Part shown: positions 35,323 through 44,831 of the stretch, in pieces | Position numbering within the stretch: the stretch's first letter is position 1 | Layout: each line of letters begins with the position of its first letter | Assembly: GCF_900312995.1 (NCBI RefSeq) | Contig: NZ_ONZI01000003.1 | Location: 124,001 to 188,000, forward strand | DNA: 64,000 bases | Direction of reading: 5' to 3' | Source of the DNA: Kushneria phyllosphaerae | Lineage (GTDB): Bacteria > Pseudomonadota > Gammaproteobacteria > Pseudomonadales > Halomonadaceae | Program-made: the position numbers and the translations under genes | Notes under the pieces: generated by a model | What the model was told of the DNA's origin: nothing | Databases searched by the model: none | The model's input: the letters and a program-made list of their open reading frames with translations, nothing else

Positions 35323-36421
35323 ATGCAGGAATTGACCCCCATTCATCATATCCTCAAGGACCTGTCCGAACGGACAGACGTCCTGAGGGGGTATCTTTGA
35401 CTATGCCGAACGCAAGGACCGCCTCGAGGAAGTAACGCGCGAGCTGGAAAATCCCAACGTCTGGAATGACCCGGAGCATGCCCAGAAGCTGGGACGCGAA
35501 CGGGCACAGCTTGAGGATATCGTGACCACGCTCGACGCGCTGGAAAGCGGTGTGCGTGACAACGGCGAACTCTATGAGCTGGCGCACATGGAAGAGGACG
35601 AGGAAACCATGACGGAAATTCGTCGTGACCTCGAAAGCTTCGAAACGCAGTTGGCCAAGCTCGAATTTCGCCGCATGTTTGCCGGCGAGATGGACCCCAA
35701 TAACGCCTACATGGATATCCAGGCCGGCTCCGGCGGTACCGAGGCGCAGGACTGGGCCAACATCCTGTTGCGCATGTATCTGCGCTGGGCCGAGCATCAC
35801 GGCTTCAAGGCGGAAATCTCCGAGATTTCCGCCGGCGATGTGGCAGGCATCAAGTCAGCCACCCTCCACGTTCAGGGTGACTACGCCTTTGGCTGGCTGC
35901 GCACTGAAACCGGCGTGCATCGTCTGGTCAGAAAGAGCCCATTCGATTCGGGCGGCCGACGCCATACGTCGTTCGCCTCGGTCTTTCTCTCTCCCGAGAT
36001 CGATGACAGCTTTGAGGTCGATATCAACCCGGCCGATCTGCGCGTGGATACCTATCGCTCCTCGGGTGCCGGCGGTCAGCACGTCAACACCACCGACTCG
36101 GCGGTGCGCATTACCCACGAGCCCAGCGGTGTCGTGGTGTCATGTCAGACCCAGCGCAGCCAGCATGCCAACCGCGATTTTGCGATGAAACAGCTCAAGG
36201 CGAAGCTCTGGGAGCTGGAGATGCAGCGCCGCAGCGCCGAGAAACAGCAGGCCGAAGACTCCAAGTCCGACATCGGCTGGGGCAGCCAGATCCGCTCCTA
36301 CGTGCTCGATGACCAGCGCATCAAGGATCTGCGTACCGGCGTGCAGACCAGTAACTGTGAGCGGGTGCTCGACGGCGATCTGGATCAGTTCATCGAGGCC
36401 AGTCTCAAGCAGGGGCTTTGA
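35323..36421 (+). CDS. prfB: Peptide chain release factor 2 (programmed +1 frameshift)
   Basis: Translation starts at the ATG at 35323 and runs 25 codons to an in-frame TGA at 35398-35400; ribosomes shift +1 at CTT-T-GAC and continue in the second frame (35399-36421), giving 365 residues. Motifs: [13 protein letters not shown] (the stop-codon recognition SPF) and the catalytic GGQ in [22 protein letters not shown]2 reads UAA and UGA, so the in-frame UGA makes synthesis self-limiting. The gene is intact, not a pseudogene. lysS follows, as in E. coli. Confidence 0.97.
35386..35401 (+). promoter_or_regulatory. RF2 autoregulatory frameshift site
   Basis: AGGGGGTATCTTTGAC: the internal Shine-Dalgarno AGGGGG, the spacer TAT, the slippery CTT and the stop TGA followed by C. 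This is the standard RF2 recoding signal. Confidence 0.95.
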
Positions 36422-36606
36422 TCGGAAGAGACGTTTTGAAGAGACGACTTCCGACCGGCAGGCTCGTTTTGCAGCATCGCGTGTTTCCGGCACGACCAGT
36501 GCCGGGCATGAGCCGTGTCAGACATGCGTGTCCGGCATGGGTATCAGACATGAACCGCAGGCTGTCACGAGCCTGTCATTGACGGTTATTTTCAATAGGC
36601 AAGGTA

Positions 36607-38124
36607 ATGGCGAATCAGGATCAGCAGGCAGGCAGCGAACACGAAGAGAACCATCTGATCGCCGAGCGGCGGGCAAAGCTTGCCGCTCGCCGCGAGAAGG
36701 CCGGTGCAGAGGGCGGCAGTGCCTTCCCCAATGATCTGCGCCGCGACAGTCTGGCAGCGGATCTGCAGGCAGAACTCGGCGAGCACGACAAGGAAGCGCT
36801 GGAGTCGCTGGGGCGTCAGGCGGCCGTCGCCGGGCGCATCATGCGAAAGCGTGGCCCCTTTATCGTCATTCAGGACGCCTCCGGACAGATCCAGCTCTAT
36901 GTGGATAAAAAGGGGTTGCCTCAGGAGGTGCTTGAAGACATCAAGGGCTGGGACATTGGCGATATCGTCTTTGGCCAGGGCCCGGTACATAAGTCCGGCA
37001 AGGGCGATCTCTATGTGATGATGGAGAGTGCCCGTCTTCTGACCAAAAGCCTGCGCCCGCTGCCGGACAAGTTCCACGGCCTGACCGATCAGGAAGCCCG
37101 CTATCGTCAGCGCTATGTGGATCTGATCATGAATCCGGAGGTGCGCGATACCTTCCGCATTCGCGCCGCCGTCATCAGCGCCATTCGTCAGTTCTTCACC
37201 GAGCGTGACTTCATGGAAGTCGAAACGCCGATGCTGCAGCCGATTCCCGGCGGTGCCACGGCGCGCCCGTTTGTGACCCATCACAATGCGCTGGATATCG
37301 ACATGTATCTGCGCATCGCGCCCGAGCTGTATCTCAAGCGTCTGGTGGTGGGGGGCTTTGAGCGGGTCTTCGAGATCAACCGCAACTTCCGCAATGAAGG
37401 GCTCTCGACCCGGCACAATCCAGAATTCACCATGCTCGAATTCTACTGGGCCTATGTCGATTATCATGACCTGATCGATCTGACCGAGTCGCTGGTGCGC
37501 TTTGCCGCCGAAAAGGCCGTGGGCACCACCCTGATCAACTATCAGGGCACCGAGGTTGACCTCTCTCAGCCCTTTGACCGCCTCACCATGCGCGAGTCGA
37601 TCCTGAGGTACGGGCAGGGAATCGAGTCAGCCGAGCTGGATGATCTCGAGCGCGCCACGGCACTGGCCGGACGACTGGGGATCGAGGTCAAGCCGGGCTG
37701 GGGCCTTGGCAAGCTGCAGACCGAGATCTTTGAGGAAGTTGCCGAACATCGCCTCGAGCGACCGACCTTTATCACCGAGTATCCGGCCGAGGTCAGCCCG
37801 CTGGCGCGTCGCAACGACGCCAATCCGTTCGTGACCGACCGCTTCGAGTTCTTCGTGGGCGGGCGCGAGATCGCCAACGGCTTCTCCGAGCTCAATGACG
37901 CCGAGGATCAGGCTGAACGCTTTGCCGCCCAAGTGGCCGAGAAGGACGCCGGTGATGTCGAGGCGATGTACTATGACGCCGACTATGTGCGTGCGCTCGA
38001 GTATGGGTTGCCGCCGACGGCAGGCGAGGGTATCGGCATCGACCGGCTGGTCATGCTGCTGGCGGATGCCCCCTCCATTCGCGATGTGCTGCTGTTCCCG
38101 GCCATGCGCCCGGAAGCCGAGTAA
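36607..38124 (+). CDS. lysS: Lysyl-tRNA synthetase, class II
   Basis: 505 residues. N-terminal OB-fold for the anticodon ([25 protein letters not shown]), then the class II core: motif 1 ([18 protein letters not shown]), motif 2 ([31 protein letters not shown]) and motif 3 ([13 protein letters not shown]). It charges tRNA-Lys. Follows prfB after 185 bases, so separate promoters are possible. A GCGCCCA/TGGGCGC stem at 38200-38217 lies between it and the next gene. Confidence 0.98.
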   Translation: MANQDQQAGSEHEENHLIAERRAKLAARREKAGAEGGSAFPNDLRRDSLAADLQAELGEHDKEALESLGRQAAVAGRIMRKRGPFIVIQDASGQIQLYVDKKGLPQEVLEDIKGWDIGDIVFGQGPVHKSGKGDLYVMMESARLLTKSLRPLPDKFHGLTDQEARYRQRYVDLIMNPEVRDTFRIRAAVISAIRQFFTERDFMEVETPMLQPIPGGATARPFVTHHNALDIDMYLRIAPELYLKRLVVGGFERVFEINRNFRNEGLSTRHNPEFTMLEFYWAYVDYHDLIDLTESLVRFAAEKAVGTTLINYQGTEVDLSQPFDRLTMRESILRYGQGIESAELDDLERATALAGRLGIEVKPGWGLGKLQTEIFEEVAEHRLERPTFITEYPAEVSPLARRNDANPFVTDRFEFFVGGREIANGFSELNDAEDQAERFAAQVAEKDAGDVEAMYYDADYVRALEYGLPPTAGEGIGIDRLVMLLADAPSIRDVLLFPAMRPEAE

Positions 38125-38257
38125 ATCGCGACGGCCGACAGGCTCTGGCCGCCCGATGTGCGTCAATGCCCGGATGAGTCATGGCATTGGCGCGCTCGGG
38201 CGCCCATACTTGGGCGCTTGAACAGGATTTCCACCAGCCCGAACCGGGAGAGTTGCA

Positions 38258-38641
38258 ATGAAACTGGTGAACCGCTCTGCACTTAGCGTGCGTCCCAGAC
38301 AGGCCTTTGTAGACTGGATCAATTCGCTGGAAGCGACCGAGGGTGAGGATGATCTCACGCTTGAGGATGCCGAGCGCGAAAGTACCATCTACCTCATTCC
38401 CGAGATGGATACGGAAGATGCGCTGCGGGCCTGCCTGCATGAACGCTTTGCCGATATCCTTGAAAACGAGCTGTCCGCCTGGGAAGAAAATTCCCGCCAC
38501 TGGCCGGACATCAACGAAGTCACCTTTGAATTTTTCCTTCGTGTCGAGCACAGCTATCTATGCGTGGATCTGGACGAGGAAGTGGCCCTTGAGCGCAGCG
38601 ATTTTGAAGATGATCTGCTGCTGGATACCGATGAGGTCTGA
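38258..38641 (+). CDS. Conserved hypothetical acidic protein
   Basis: 127 residues, very acidic in its C-terminal part, soluble, no signal or membrane segment. It begins MKLVNRSALSVRPRQAFVDWI and has HWPDINEVTFEFFLRVEHSYLCVDL. It looks like a compact alpha/beta protein common downstream of lysS or as a free gene in gammaproteobacteria, without a known function. GGGAGAG just before the ATG supports the start. Confidence 0.75.
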   Translation: MKLVNRSALSVRPRQAFVDWINSLEATEGEDDLTLEDAERESTIYLIPEMDTEDALRACLHERFADILENELSAWEENSRHWPDINEVTFEFFLRVEHSYLCVDLDEEVALERSDFEDDLLLDTDEV

Positions 38642-38757
38642 TCATCCTGCGTTGAAATGACCCTGAGGCTTGCCCGGCATCATGGCCGGTGTGAGCTTTT
38701 TTACCCTGTTCCTGCTCTGCGTGCTCGCACGTTGTTTTGCACTGCCGGTAACTCCCC

Positions 38758-40164
38758 TTGAAAGCACTACTGTCCTGGCGTGAAGGTGATGATGGCCTGC
38801 CTCCGCGTCAGCGTATTCTGGCCATGATGGTCCTGATGTCGGGGTCGCTGATGGCGGTGCTCAATATCAACAGCGTCAATATCGCCCTGCCGACCATTGC
38901 CCGCGAACTGGGCGTCTCTTCTGCGGCTTCTGTCTGGATCATCAACGTCTATCAGCTGGTGGGTGCTGCCTCCATGCTGACCTTTGCAGCTCTGGGCTAT
39001 CGCATCGGGCGCTATCGTCTTTATATCGGTGGCATGATTCTGTTCGTACTGACCTCGGTGATGTGCGCGCTGGCGCCCTCGCTGGGATGGCTGATTGTCT
39101 TTCGCGCCATTCAGGGGCTGGGCTCGGCGGCCATGATGAGCATCGGACCTTCCATGTATCGGGTGATCTTTCCCACCCGGCTGCTGGGGCAGGCGATGGG
39201 GCTGACCGCGCTGACCGTATCCCTGGCGGTTGCCGGTGGGCCGGCGCTGGGTGGGCTGGTGCTTTCCGTGGCGAGCTGGCCGTGGCTTTTCTGGATCAAC
39301 GTGCCGCTGGGTGTGGCCGCCATCTGGCTGGCCATCCGTGCGCTGCCTCAGGAGCAGGGCAGCCGCTATCGGTTTGACGTGCTCGGCGCCGTGCTGTCCG
39401 CGGTGGGTCTGGGGGCCTTTGTCATCATGCTCGACAGCATTGCCGACATGTCGCGCTCAGGGACCGTACCGGTACTTCTGGCGGTGAGCGTGGCATCGCT
39501 GGCAGGGTTTATCTGGCGTCAGCGTCATTTTGAGAACCCGCTGCTGCCGCTGGTCATCTTTCGCGAGACGCGCTTTTCAATGGCGGTGATGACCTCGTTT
39601 TTCTCCTTTCTGGCTCAGAGCATGGCGTTTATCAGCCTGCCGTTTCTGTTTCAGAACGTGCAGGGCTACACGCCACTTGAATCCGCCTTCCTGTTCACGC
39701 CCTGGCCGCTGGGCGTCATGATCGGAGCGCCACTGGGTGGGCGGCTGGCCGACCGCTTCAGCCCGCCGATCATCTCATCAATAGGGCTTTTGCTGTTCAT
39801 GGCGGGACTTGGGGGGCTGGCGCTTTTGGGGGATCAGCCCACAACGATCGATATCCTCTGGCGCAGCGCCCTGTGTGGACTGGGCTTTGGTCTTTACCAG
39901 GCTCCCAACAACCGTGAAATGATGGGATCACTGCCCAAGGCACGCAGTGGCAGTGCCTCCGGCGTGCTGGCCAGTGTGCGTACCTTTGGTCAGTCTGTTG
40001 GCGCCGCCTTGGTTGCACTGGTGCTTTCTGGAATAATGAATGCCACGATGGACAGTGCTGTCACGGTGAGCCTGGCCCTCTGGATGGGCATGGCCTCTGC
40101 CCTTGTGGCGCTGATACTGTCGGCGTCGCGAATATGCGTGCTAAAGCGTCAGCAGACCTGCTGA
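38758..40164 (+). CDS. MFS multidrug exporter (DHA2, SmvA/QacA-like)
   Basis: 468 residues with about 14 membrane helices. Opening helix VLNINSVNIALPTIARELG, motif A region (LGYRIGRYRLYIGG), and motif C-like GLTALTVSLAVAGGPALGG in the helix 5 region (the antiporter type). It should export lipophilic drugs or cations by proton antiport. The usual Asp of the first motif (D-x-T-I-V) is replaced by Asn-Ser. Start is TTG at 38758; first ATG is 66 bases later, inside the first helix, so TTG fits better although no strong binding site is seen. Confidence 0.88.
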   Translation: MKALLSWREGDDGLPPRQRILAMMVLMSGSLMAVLNINSVNIALPTIARELGVSSAASVWIINVYQLVGAASMLTFAALGYRIGRYRLYIGGMILFVLTSVMCALAPSLGWLIVFRAIQGLGSAAMMSIGPSMYRVIFPTRLLGQAMGLTALTVSLAVAGGPALGGLVLSVASWPWLFWINVPLGVAAIWLAIRALPQEQGSRYRFDVLGAVLSAVGLGAFVIMLDSIADMSRSGTVPVLLAVSVASLAGFIWRQRHFENPLLPLVIFRETRFSMAVMTSFFSFLAQSMAFISLPFLFQNVQGYTPLESAFLFTPWPLGVMIGAPLGGRLADRFSPPIISSIGLLLFMAGLGGLALLGDQPTTIDILWRSALCGLGFGLYQAPNNREMMGSLPKARSGSASGVLASVRTFGQSVGAALVALVLSGIMNATMDSAVTVSLALWMGMASALVALILSASRICVLKRQQTC

Positions 40165-40233
40165 ATGACCCTGCTGATCGTCGCCGTGATGCATACCTAC
40201 CCACAATATCTGACGTGCCGGAGGTGATAACCC

Positions 40234-40575
40234 ATGACAATTTCTTCGGTGGATACGCTTGAAGGCGCTGACATTGCGGCGCTGATCGAGCAGAAGCTGG
40301 CCATTTTTGAGCCGCAGTGGCTGAGCATCGAAAATGAAAGCTACAAGCATCACGTCCCGCCCAACTCACAGACGCACTTCAAGGTAACGCTGATTTCCGA
40401 GCAGTTTGAAGGCATGATGCCGGTCAAGCGCCATCAGCAGATCTATGCCGCACTCTCCGATGAGCTCGCAGGCCCGGTGCATGCGCTCGCCCTGCATCTT
40501 TATACGCCCGAGCAGTGGGAAGCGCGTGGCAATGCGCGGCCCGATTCGCCGAACTGTCGTGGCGGTGACGCCTAG
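40234..40575 (+). CDS. bolA: BolA-family protein
   Basis: 113 residues. The BolA core is SYKHHVPPNSQTHFKVTLISEQFEGMMPVKRHQQIYAAL followed by VHALALHLYTPEQW. The histidine in the helix after RHQ (RHQQIY) and no cysteine in the core are typical of BolA as opposed to IbaG. It binds monothiol glutaredoxin and 2Fe-2S clusters and alters cell shape and stress genes. RBS GGAGGTGA before the ATG. A terminator-like hairpin follows. Confidence 0.95.
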   Translation: MTISSVDTLEGADIAALIEQKLAIFEPQWLSIENESYKHHVPPNSQTHFKVTLISEQFEGMMPVKRHQQIYAALSDELAGPVHALALHLYTPEQWEARGNARPDSPNCRGGDA

Positions 40576-40610
40576 TGTTGTTCAGATCTTGAGTCGTCGA
40601 TATCGACTTC

Positions 40611-40635
40611 AGGCCTTCCTCACGGGAAGGCCTTT
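40611..40635 (+). terminator. Terminator after bolA
   Basis: AGGCCTTCC (40611-40619) and GGAAGGCCT (40625-40633), loop TCACG, then TTT. It ends four bases before an ATG at 40639, so translation of the next gene likely begins at 40666. Confidence 0.75.
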
Positions 40636-40665
40636 CAGATGGCACCCCTCCAACGGACGTTTTGT

Positions 40666-41568
40666 ATGGTGACCGAGCGCGCGCGCCGACAATATCTTGA
40701 GACCATGGGCATTCACCTGTGGGTGGCCCGTCACCCGCTGCCCAACGCGCTGGCATCCTCTCTGCCGGAAGTGGAAGAGGTCGCGAGTAGTCGGGAGGCC
40801 CCGCTGGATCATCATCAGCGCCTGCACGCCCTGATCGATGAGTTCGACCGTCCCGAGAGCACGCCTGAACCAGCCACGCCTGTCCCGGAAGGGACGCCGC
40901 ACGAGTCGATCAGGCCGGTACGTTCGATCAAGGCCCTGCTCGATACCGACACCAAAACCGACAGGGACCAGCAAAACGATGCCCCGGTGAACGCTCCGGC
41001 GGTGCGTTCTTCTGCGCCGGTCGTCGAGGAGGATGGTCCGGCGGTGGCGTCAGAGGTGGCTGTGCCTGTGACAAGGTCACCCCATGAGGCACTGCGTTTT
41101 TCGCTGCAGGTGGCGGCGCTTGATGGCCGCTGGCTGGTGCTGCTTATGCGTGATGACGCGCTGACCGCTCAGGAAGAAACGCTGCTGAATGCCATATTCC
41201 GGGCCGGGGGAGTCGAGCCTTCTGCACCGCTCTCCTGTCAGCGGTTTGGCTGGCCCATGATGGAAGGGTTGCCGGTCGATGACGCGCTTGATGAGGCGCG
41301 CCAGGGGTTCAAGGCCTTTCTGGCCGGGCGTCGTGCCCGCGGCTGGAACCCTGAGCGACTCCTGCTCTTTGGACAGCTTTCGGTGCTTGAAGAGGTGCTG
41401 GATGTGCAGGACGGGCGAAGCCGTGTTTTGGATCTACCGCTCTGGCAGGGGCCGGCACTTGAGTCACTGGATGAGGCGTCTGCGCGTCGGGCACTCTGGG
41501 CGGCGATGGGAGAGTGGCGCCGCTGGTGGCAGGTAGATGTTGAAGTGCAGCAAAGCGATGACGTCTGA
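40666..41568 (+). CDS. holD: Probable DNA polymerase III psi subunit (HolD-like, extended)
   Basis: 300 residues. N-terminal RRQYLETMGIHLWVARHPLP resembles the start of HolD (R-x-x-Q-L-x-x-L-G-I-x-x-W), which binds SSB through the clamp loader chi subunit. A disordered, Pro/Glu-rich linker (about 40-135) follows, then a folded domain ending LFGQLSVLEEV...LPLWQGPALESL and ARRALWAAMGEWRRWW, like the end of HolD. The psi subunit of Pseudomonas is likewise large, and lies next to rimI as here and in E. coli. Similarity is low, so the call rests on the ends and on context. The start at 40666 is preferred over 40639, which lies right against a hairpin. Confidence 0.65.
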   Translation: MVTERARRQYLETMGIHLWVARHPLPNALASSLPEVEEVASSREAPLDHHQRLHALIDEFDRPESTPEPATPVPEGTPHESIRPVRSIKALLDTDTKTDRDQQNDAPVNAPAVRSSAPVVEEDGPAVASEVAVPVTRSPHEALRFSLQVAALDGRWLVLLMRDDALTAQEETLLNAIFRAGGVEPSAPLSCQRFGWPMMEGLPVDDALDEARQGFKAFLAGRRARGWNPERLLLFGQLSVLEEVLDVQDGRSRVLDLPLWQGPALESLDEASARRALWAAMGEWRRWWQVDVEVQQSDDV

Positions 41569-42040
41569 GCCAATCAGTGATGTTGAAGCGCTGGCGGCAC
41601 TGGACGCCCGTGCCAGAGGCCTTGATGCCTGGTCATTGGCCCGTTTCGAGGCGCTGAAAAGCGATCAGGGATACCAGTTGATGGGCATTGGCGATGACAG
41701 CACGCAGGCGCTGCTGGCCTTTGCCGTGTTCTCGGTGGGGCCCTTTGATCTTGAGCTTGAAATGATTGCGGTAGACCCGAGCCATCGGCGCCAGGGGCTG
41801 GCCGGTCAACTGATCGTTGCCATGATCGAGCAGGGAGAAGCGAAGGGGCTTGAGCGGGTGTTGCTGGAGGTGCGCGCCGGCAATGACGCGGCACAGGCAC
41901 TCTACGAACGTCATGGTTTTGAGGTGGACGGGCGCCGGGCGGGTTATTACCCGCAAGCTTCAGGCGGGCGCGAGGACGCGATACTGATGTCGCGTCCTCT
42001 TGCACGCCAGGAGCAGGGCGCCGAAAGACCTGCTCAGTAG
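41558..42040 (+). CDS. rimI: Ribosomal protein S18 alanine N-acetyltransferase RimI
   Basis: 160 residues, GNAT fold. Motif A is the acetyl-CoA loop RRQGLAGQLIVAM, followed by VLLEVRAGNDAAQALYERHGFEVDGRRAGYY, the RimI signature. It acetylates the N-terminus of ribosomal protein S18. The start overlaps the HolD-like stop by 11 bases (translational coupling). Converges with zapB, with the ends overlapping by seven bases. Confidence 0.93.
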   Translation: MTSEPISDVEALAALDARARGLDAWSLARFEALKSDQGYQLMGIGDDSTQALLAFAVFSVGPFDLELEMIAVDPSHRRQGLAGQLIVAMIEQGEAKGLERVLLEVRAGNDAAQALYERHGFEVDGRRAGYYPQASGGREDAILMSRPLARQEQGAERPAQ

Positions 42041-42261
42041 GAGGGGCTGGCGGCCTGTGCTTCCGGGGCCGGCGCAGTGCTGGCGTCGAGCTCACGGAAA
42101 CGCTCCAGCAGACTGCCCAGACGGCTTTCCCACTGCTGACGTTCGTTTTTCAGACGCTCGTTTTCCTGACGCAGTTCGTCAAGCTCCATGCGCTGCATCT
42201 CGATGGTGTCAACGGCAGTATTGACGCGCTGTTCAAGCTGCTCGAAAAGTTCATTGCTCAT
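42034..42261 (-). CDS. zapB: Cell division protein ZapB-like coiled coil
   Basis: 75 residues; almost entirely a coiled coil (MSNELFEQLEQRVNTAVDTIEMQRMELDELRQENERLK) followed by a short Ala/Pro-rich tail. Short coiled coils of this kind near rsmD or rimI are annotated as ZapB/TIGR02449; ZapB joins ZapA at the Z-ring. Sequence identity cannot be judged by eye for a coiled coil, so the name is tentative. It overlaps rimI by seven bases at the 3' end. Confidence 0.65.
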   Translation of the reverse strand: MSNELFEQLEQRVNTAVDTIEMQRMELDELRQENERLKNERQQWESRLGSLLERFRELDASTAPAPEAQAASPSY

Positions 42262-42320
42262 GCTGTACTCCTGATACAGATATTAAGGCGAAGTGCCGCC
42301 CTGCATGGCCCGGATCGGGT

Positions 42321-42356
42321 GCCGGCGCGCGCGCAGGCCAGACTACGCGCGCCGGC
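42321..42356. other. GC-only hairpin between rsmD and zapB
   Basis: GCCGGCGCGCG (42321-42331) pairs perfectly with CGCGCGCCGGC (42346-42356), loop 14 bases, surrounded by alternating GC. No T-run; could block RNA polymerase or be a REP-like element. Confidence 0.55.
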
Positions 42357-42381
42357 GCGCGGCGGCAAGAGGGCGGCCCGG

Positions 42382-43002
42382 TTATTGGCCGCTTTCACGT
42401 CGATAAAGACGGGTGTGGCTGTCACCGGCCCGGGTCTCACGGATCAGTTGCCAGCCGGTGGGCAGTTGCAACATCAGGCCGGCCTCGGTTTCGACATGAA
42501 TCAGGGCGCCCTCGCTCAGCCAGCCGTTCTGCTCCAGGCGTTGACAGCAGTCAGTGATCAGCTCCTGTCGAAAGGGCGGGTCGAGAAAGACCAGCTGAAA
42601 GGGTTGCGCCGGGCGCGTGTCCAGAAAGGCCTGTGCCCTTTGATGATGAACCGGCATCGCCACATCCAGCGTGGTCAGGTTCCGGGTGATCTGCTGGGCC
42701 ACCTGGCGGTCGGCTTCGACGAAATGCACCTCTCCGGCGCCGCGGGAAAGCGCTTCGAGCCCCAGAGCACCCGTGCCGGCAAATAGATCGAGCACGCGAG
42801 TGCGGCTGTCGATCTCGGTCACCAGCCAGTTAAACAGGGTCTCGCGGACGCGATCCGGTGTTGGCCGCAGGCCCGGATGATCGAGTACGGGCAACAGGCG
42901 CCGACGAAATCGACCACCAATCAGTCTCAGACGGCCGCTGCCCGTGCGGGCCTTGCCCTGGCGTTGATCCTGTCCTGATGTGCCGTGCCGCTGTCGCCTC
43001 AT
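42382..43002 (-). CDS. rsmD: 16S rRNA (guanine966-N2)-methyltransferase RsmD
   Basis: 206 residues. Rossmann-fold SAM enzyme with GRLRLIGGRFRRRLLPVL, LRPTPDRVRETLFNWL, VLDLFAGTGALGLEALSRGA and the catalytic DPPF in FQLVFLDPPFRQEL. Methylates G966 in helix 31 of 16S rRNA. It is divergent from ftsY, the same arrangement as in E. coli. Confidence 0.96.
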   Translation of the reverse strand: MRRQRHGTSGQDQRQGKARTGSGRLRLIGGRFRRRLLPVLDHPGLRPTPDRVRETLFNWLVTEIDSRTRVLDLFAGTGALGLEALSRGAGEVHFVEADRQVAQQITRNLTTLDVAMPVHHQRAQAFLDTRPAQPFQLVFLDPPFRQELITDCCQRLEQNGWLSEGALIHVETEAGLMLQLPTGWQLIRETRAGDSHTRLYRRESGQ

Positions 43003-43208
43003 GTGCCCTTAAAGCCTCGATAGGTAAAAATATGCTGCCGGTGCCGGTCCGTATGATTTACGGGAAACGCATCAATCATAGTCGGGTGTGCCATCCTTGG
43101 ATGACGTGCACGGATTGTACCGGCGAGCAGTGCTTGAGTGGTAGGATGCGGTATCAAATGACGGCTCGACCGTCTTTTCCCGATGGATCAATCGCGACGA
43201 TATAGCCC

Positions 43209-44825
43209 ATGTTTGGTTTTTTTAAGCGCAAGAAGCAGCGCCGCGATCAGCAGGATCGCGAAGAGCAGCAGCAATTGGAGCAACAGGCGCAGACGCCTGA
43301 GTCCGATGTCACCGAAGAGAAGCCTCCAGAGCCGCCTGTGGAGGCGCGAGAAGTGCCCGTCGTCGAGGCTGAGCCGGAACCGGTAGTTGAGCGAGAGCCT
43401 GAGCCCGTCGTTGAACCCGAACCGGAACCTGTGATCGAACGTGAGCCTGAGCCTGAGCCTGTTGTCGAGACCGAGCCAGACCCCGTCGTTGAGCCCGAAC
43501 CGGAACCTGTGGTCGAACGTGAGCCAGAGCCCGTCATCGAGCCCGAGCCGGAACCTGTGGTCGAACGTGAGCCCAGGCCCGTCATCGAGCCCGAACCGGA
43601 ACCGGTAGTTGAGCGAGAGTCTGAGCCCGTTATCGAGCCCGAGCCAGAATTTGTCGTTGAGCCAGAACCGGTCGTCGATCCCGAGCCTGTTCAAAAGCAT
43701 TCGTCTGATGTGTCCGCGCTACGTGAGACGCACGCCGAGCCGGCCCCGGAAGAGCTGGGGCCCGGTACCGCGTCAGAAGTCACAACGCCTGCACGTAACC
43801 GCGGTCGCGACAAGCCGCGTCGGGCCCGATATGACACGGCCGTTGAAGTTGGCCCTGAAACCGCGGATGAGCAAAGTGATATTGCCGGTGCCAAAAAGGG
43901 CTGGTTTTCACGCATGCGTCAGGGGCTTGGCAAGACCCGCTCCAACCTGACCGACGGTCTGGCAACGCTGCTGCTCGGCCACAAGGAAATTGACGATGAT
44001 CTGCTGGAAGAGCTCGAAACGCAGCTTCTGATGGCGGATGTGGGCGTTGCGGCCACCAGCGACATCATGGCAAGCCTGGAAGAGCGTATCTCCCGGCGTG
44101 AGCTCAAAAATGTCGATGCTCTCTATAAGGCGCTGCAGGAAGAGCTGTCCAGAATGCTCGAGCCGGTGGCCAAACCGCTGCGCCTGCCGCCGAAGGGTGA
44201 AGGGCCGTTCGTGATTTTGATGGTGGGCGTCAATGGCGTGGGCAAGACCACGACCATTGGCAAGCTGACCCAGCGCTTTCAGCGTCAGGGCCGCAGCGTC
44301 ATGCTGGCGGCAGGGGATACCTTTCGCGCGGCCGCCGTTGAGCAGCTACAGGTCTGGGGCGAACGCAACGATGTGCCGGTGATTGCCCAGCACACCGGCG
44401 CTGATAGTGCTTCCGTCATCTATGACGCGGTATCTGCGGCCAAGGCGCGCGGGATTGACGTGCTGATTGCCGATACGGCCGGCCGGTTGCACAACAAGGG
44501 CCATCTCATGGATGAGCTCAGCAAGGTGCAGCGTGTCATGGCGCGTCTGGACGCCCAGGCGCCTCATGAGGTCATGCTGGTCCTTGATGCCGGTACGGGC
44601 CAGAATGCGATTTCACAGGCAGAAACCTTTAACCAGGCGGTGCCCGTCACCGGTATTACCCTGACCAAGCTGGACGGTACGGCCAAGGGCGGCATCATCT
44701 TTGCCATTGCCAAGCAGCTGGGAACCCCCATTCGTTATATCGGGGTCGGGGAAACGCTGGATGACCTGCGACCCTTCGAGGCTGAAGACTTCGTGGGGGC
44801 TCTCTTTGACCGGGACGGCAGCTGA
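43209..44825 (+). CDS. ftsY: Signal recognition particle receptor FtsY with Glu-Pro repeat domain
   Basis: 538 residues. N-terminal basic segment ([14 protein letters not shown]), a long acidic A-domain of [14 protein letters not shown] repeats (about residues 48-165), an acidic linker, then the NG domain: [14 protein letters not shown] (near residue 341), [16 protein letters not shown] and [10 protein letters not shown]. It receives ribosome-SRP complexes at the membrane; the acidic domain tethers it to lipids and the translocon. First gene of ftsY-ftsE-ftsX-rpoH. Confidence 0.98.
   Translation: MFGFFKRKKQRRDQQDREEQQQLEQQAQTPESDVTEEKPPEPPVEAREVPVVEAEPEPVVEREPEPVVEPEPEPVIEREPEPEPVVETEPDPVVEPEPEPVVEREPEPVIEPEPEPVVEREPRPVIEPEPEPVVERESEPVIEPEPEFVVEPEPVVDPEPVQKHSSDVSALRETHAEPAPEELGPGTASEVTTPARNRGRDKPRRARYDTAVEVGPETADEQSDIAGAKKGWFSRMRQGLGKTRSNLTDGLATLLLGHKEIDDDLLEELETQLLMADVGVAATSDIMASLEERISRRELKNVDALYKALQEELSRMLEPVAKPLRLPPKGEGPFVILMVGVNGVGKTTTIGKLTQRFQRQGRSVMLAAGDTFRAAAVEQLQVWGERNDVPVIAQHTGADSASVIYDAVSAAKARGIDVLIADTAGRLHNKGHLMDELSKVQRVMARLDAQAPHEVMLVLDAGTGQNAISQAETFNQAVPVTGITLTKLDGTAKGGIIFAIAKQLGTPIRYIGVGETLDDLRPFEAEDFVGALFDRDGS
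43373..43690 (+). repeat. Coding repeat: Glu-Pro-rich units in FtsY
   Basis: Roughly 18-36 base units encoding [20 protein letters not shown] in imperfect copies (for example GAGCCCGAACCGGAACC). Such repeats change length readily by slippage or recombination, so FtsY length likely varies between strains. Confidence 0.8.
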
Positions 44826-44831
44826 TTTCTC

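Noticed and set aside
35398-35400. In-frame TGA early in prfB, which could suggest a pseudogene
   Set aside because: It is the stop of the canonical RF2 +1 frameshift signal and the rest of the gene is intact.
40639-40665. ATG at 40639 as the start of the HolD-like gene
   Set aside because: It lies four bases after a terminator hairpin whose arm would provide the only ribosome binding site, and the HolD-like sequence begins after 40666.
43373-43690. Repeat array that might suggest a CRISPR or minisatellite
   Set aside because: The repeats are imperfect, in frame and encode the acidic domain of FtsY; there are no spacers or cas genes.
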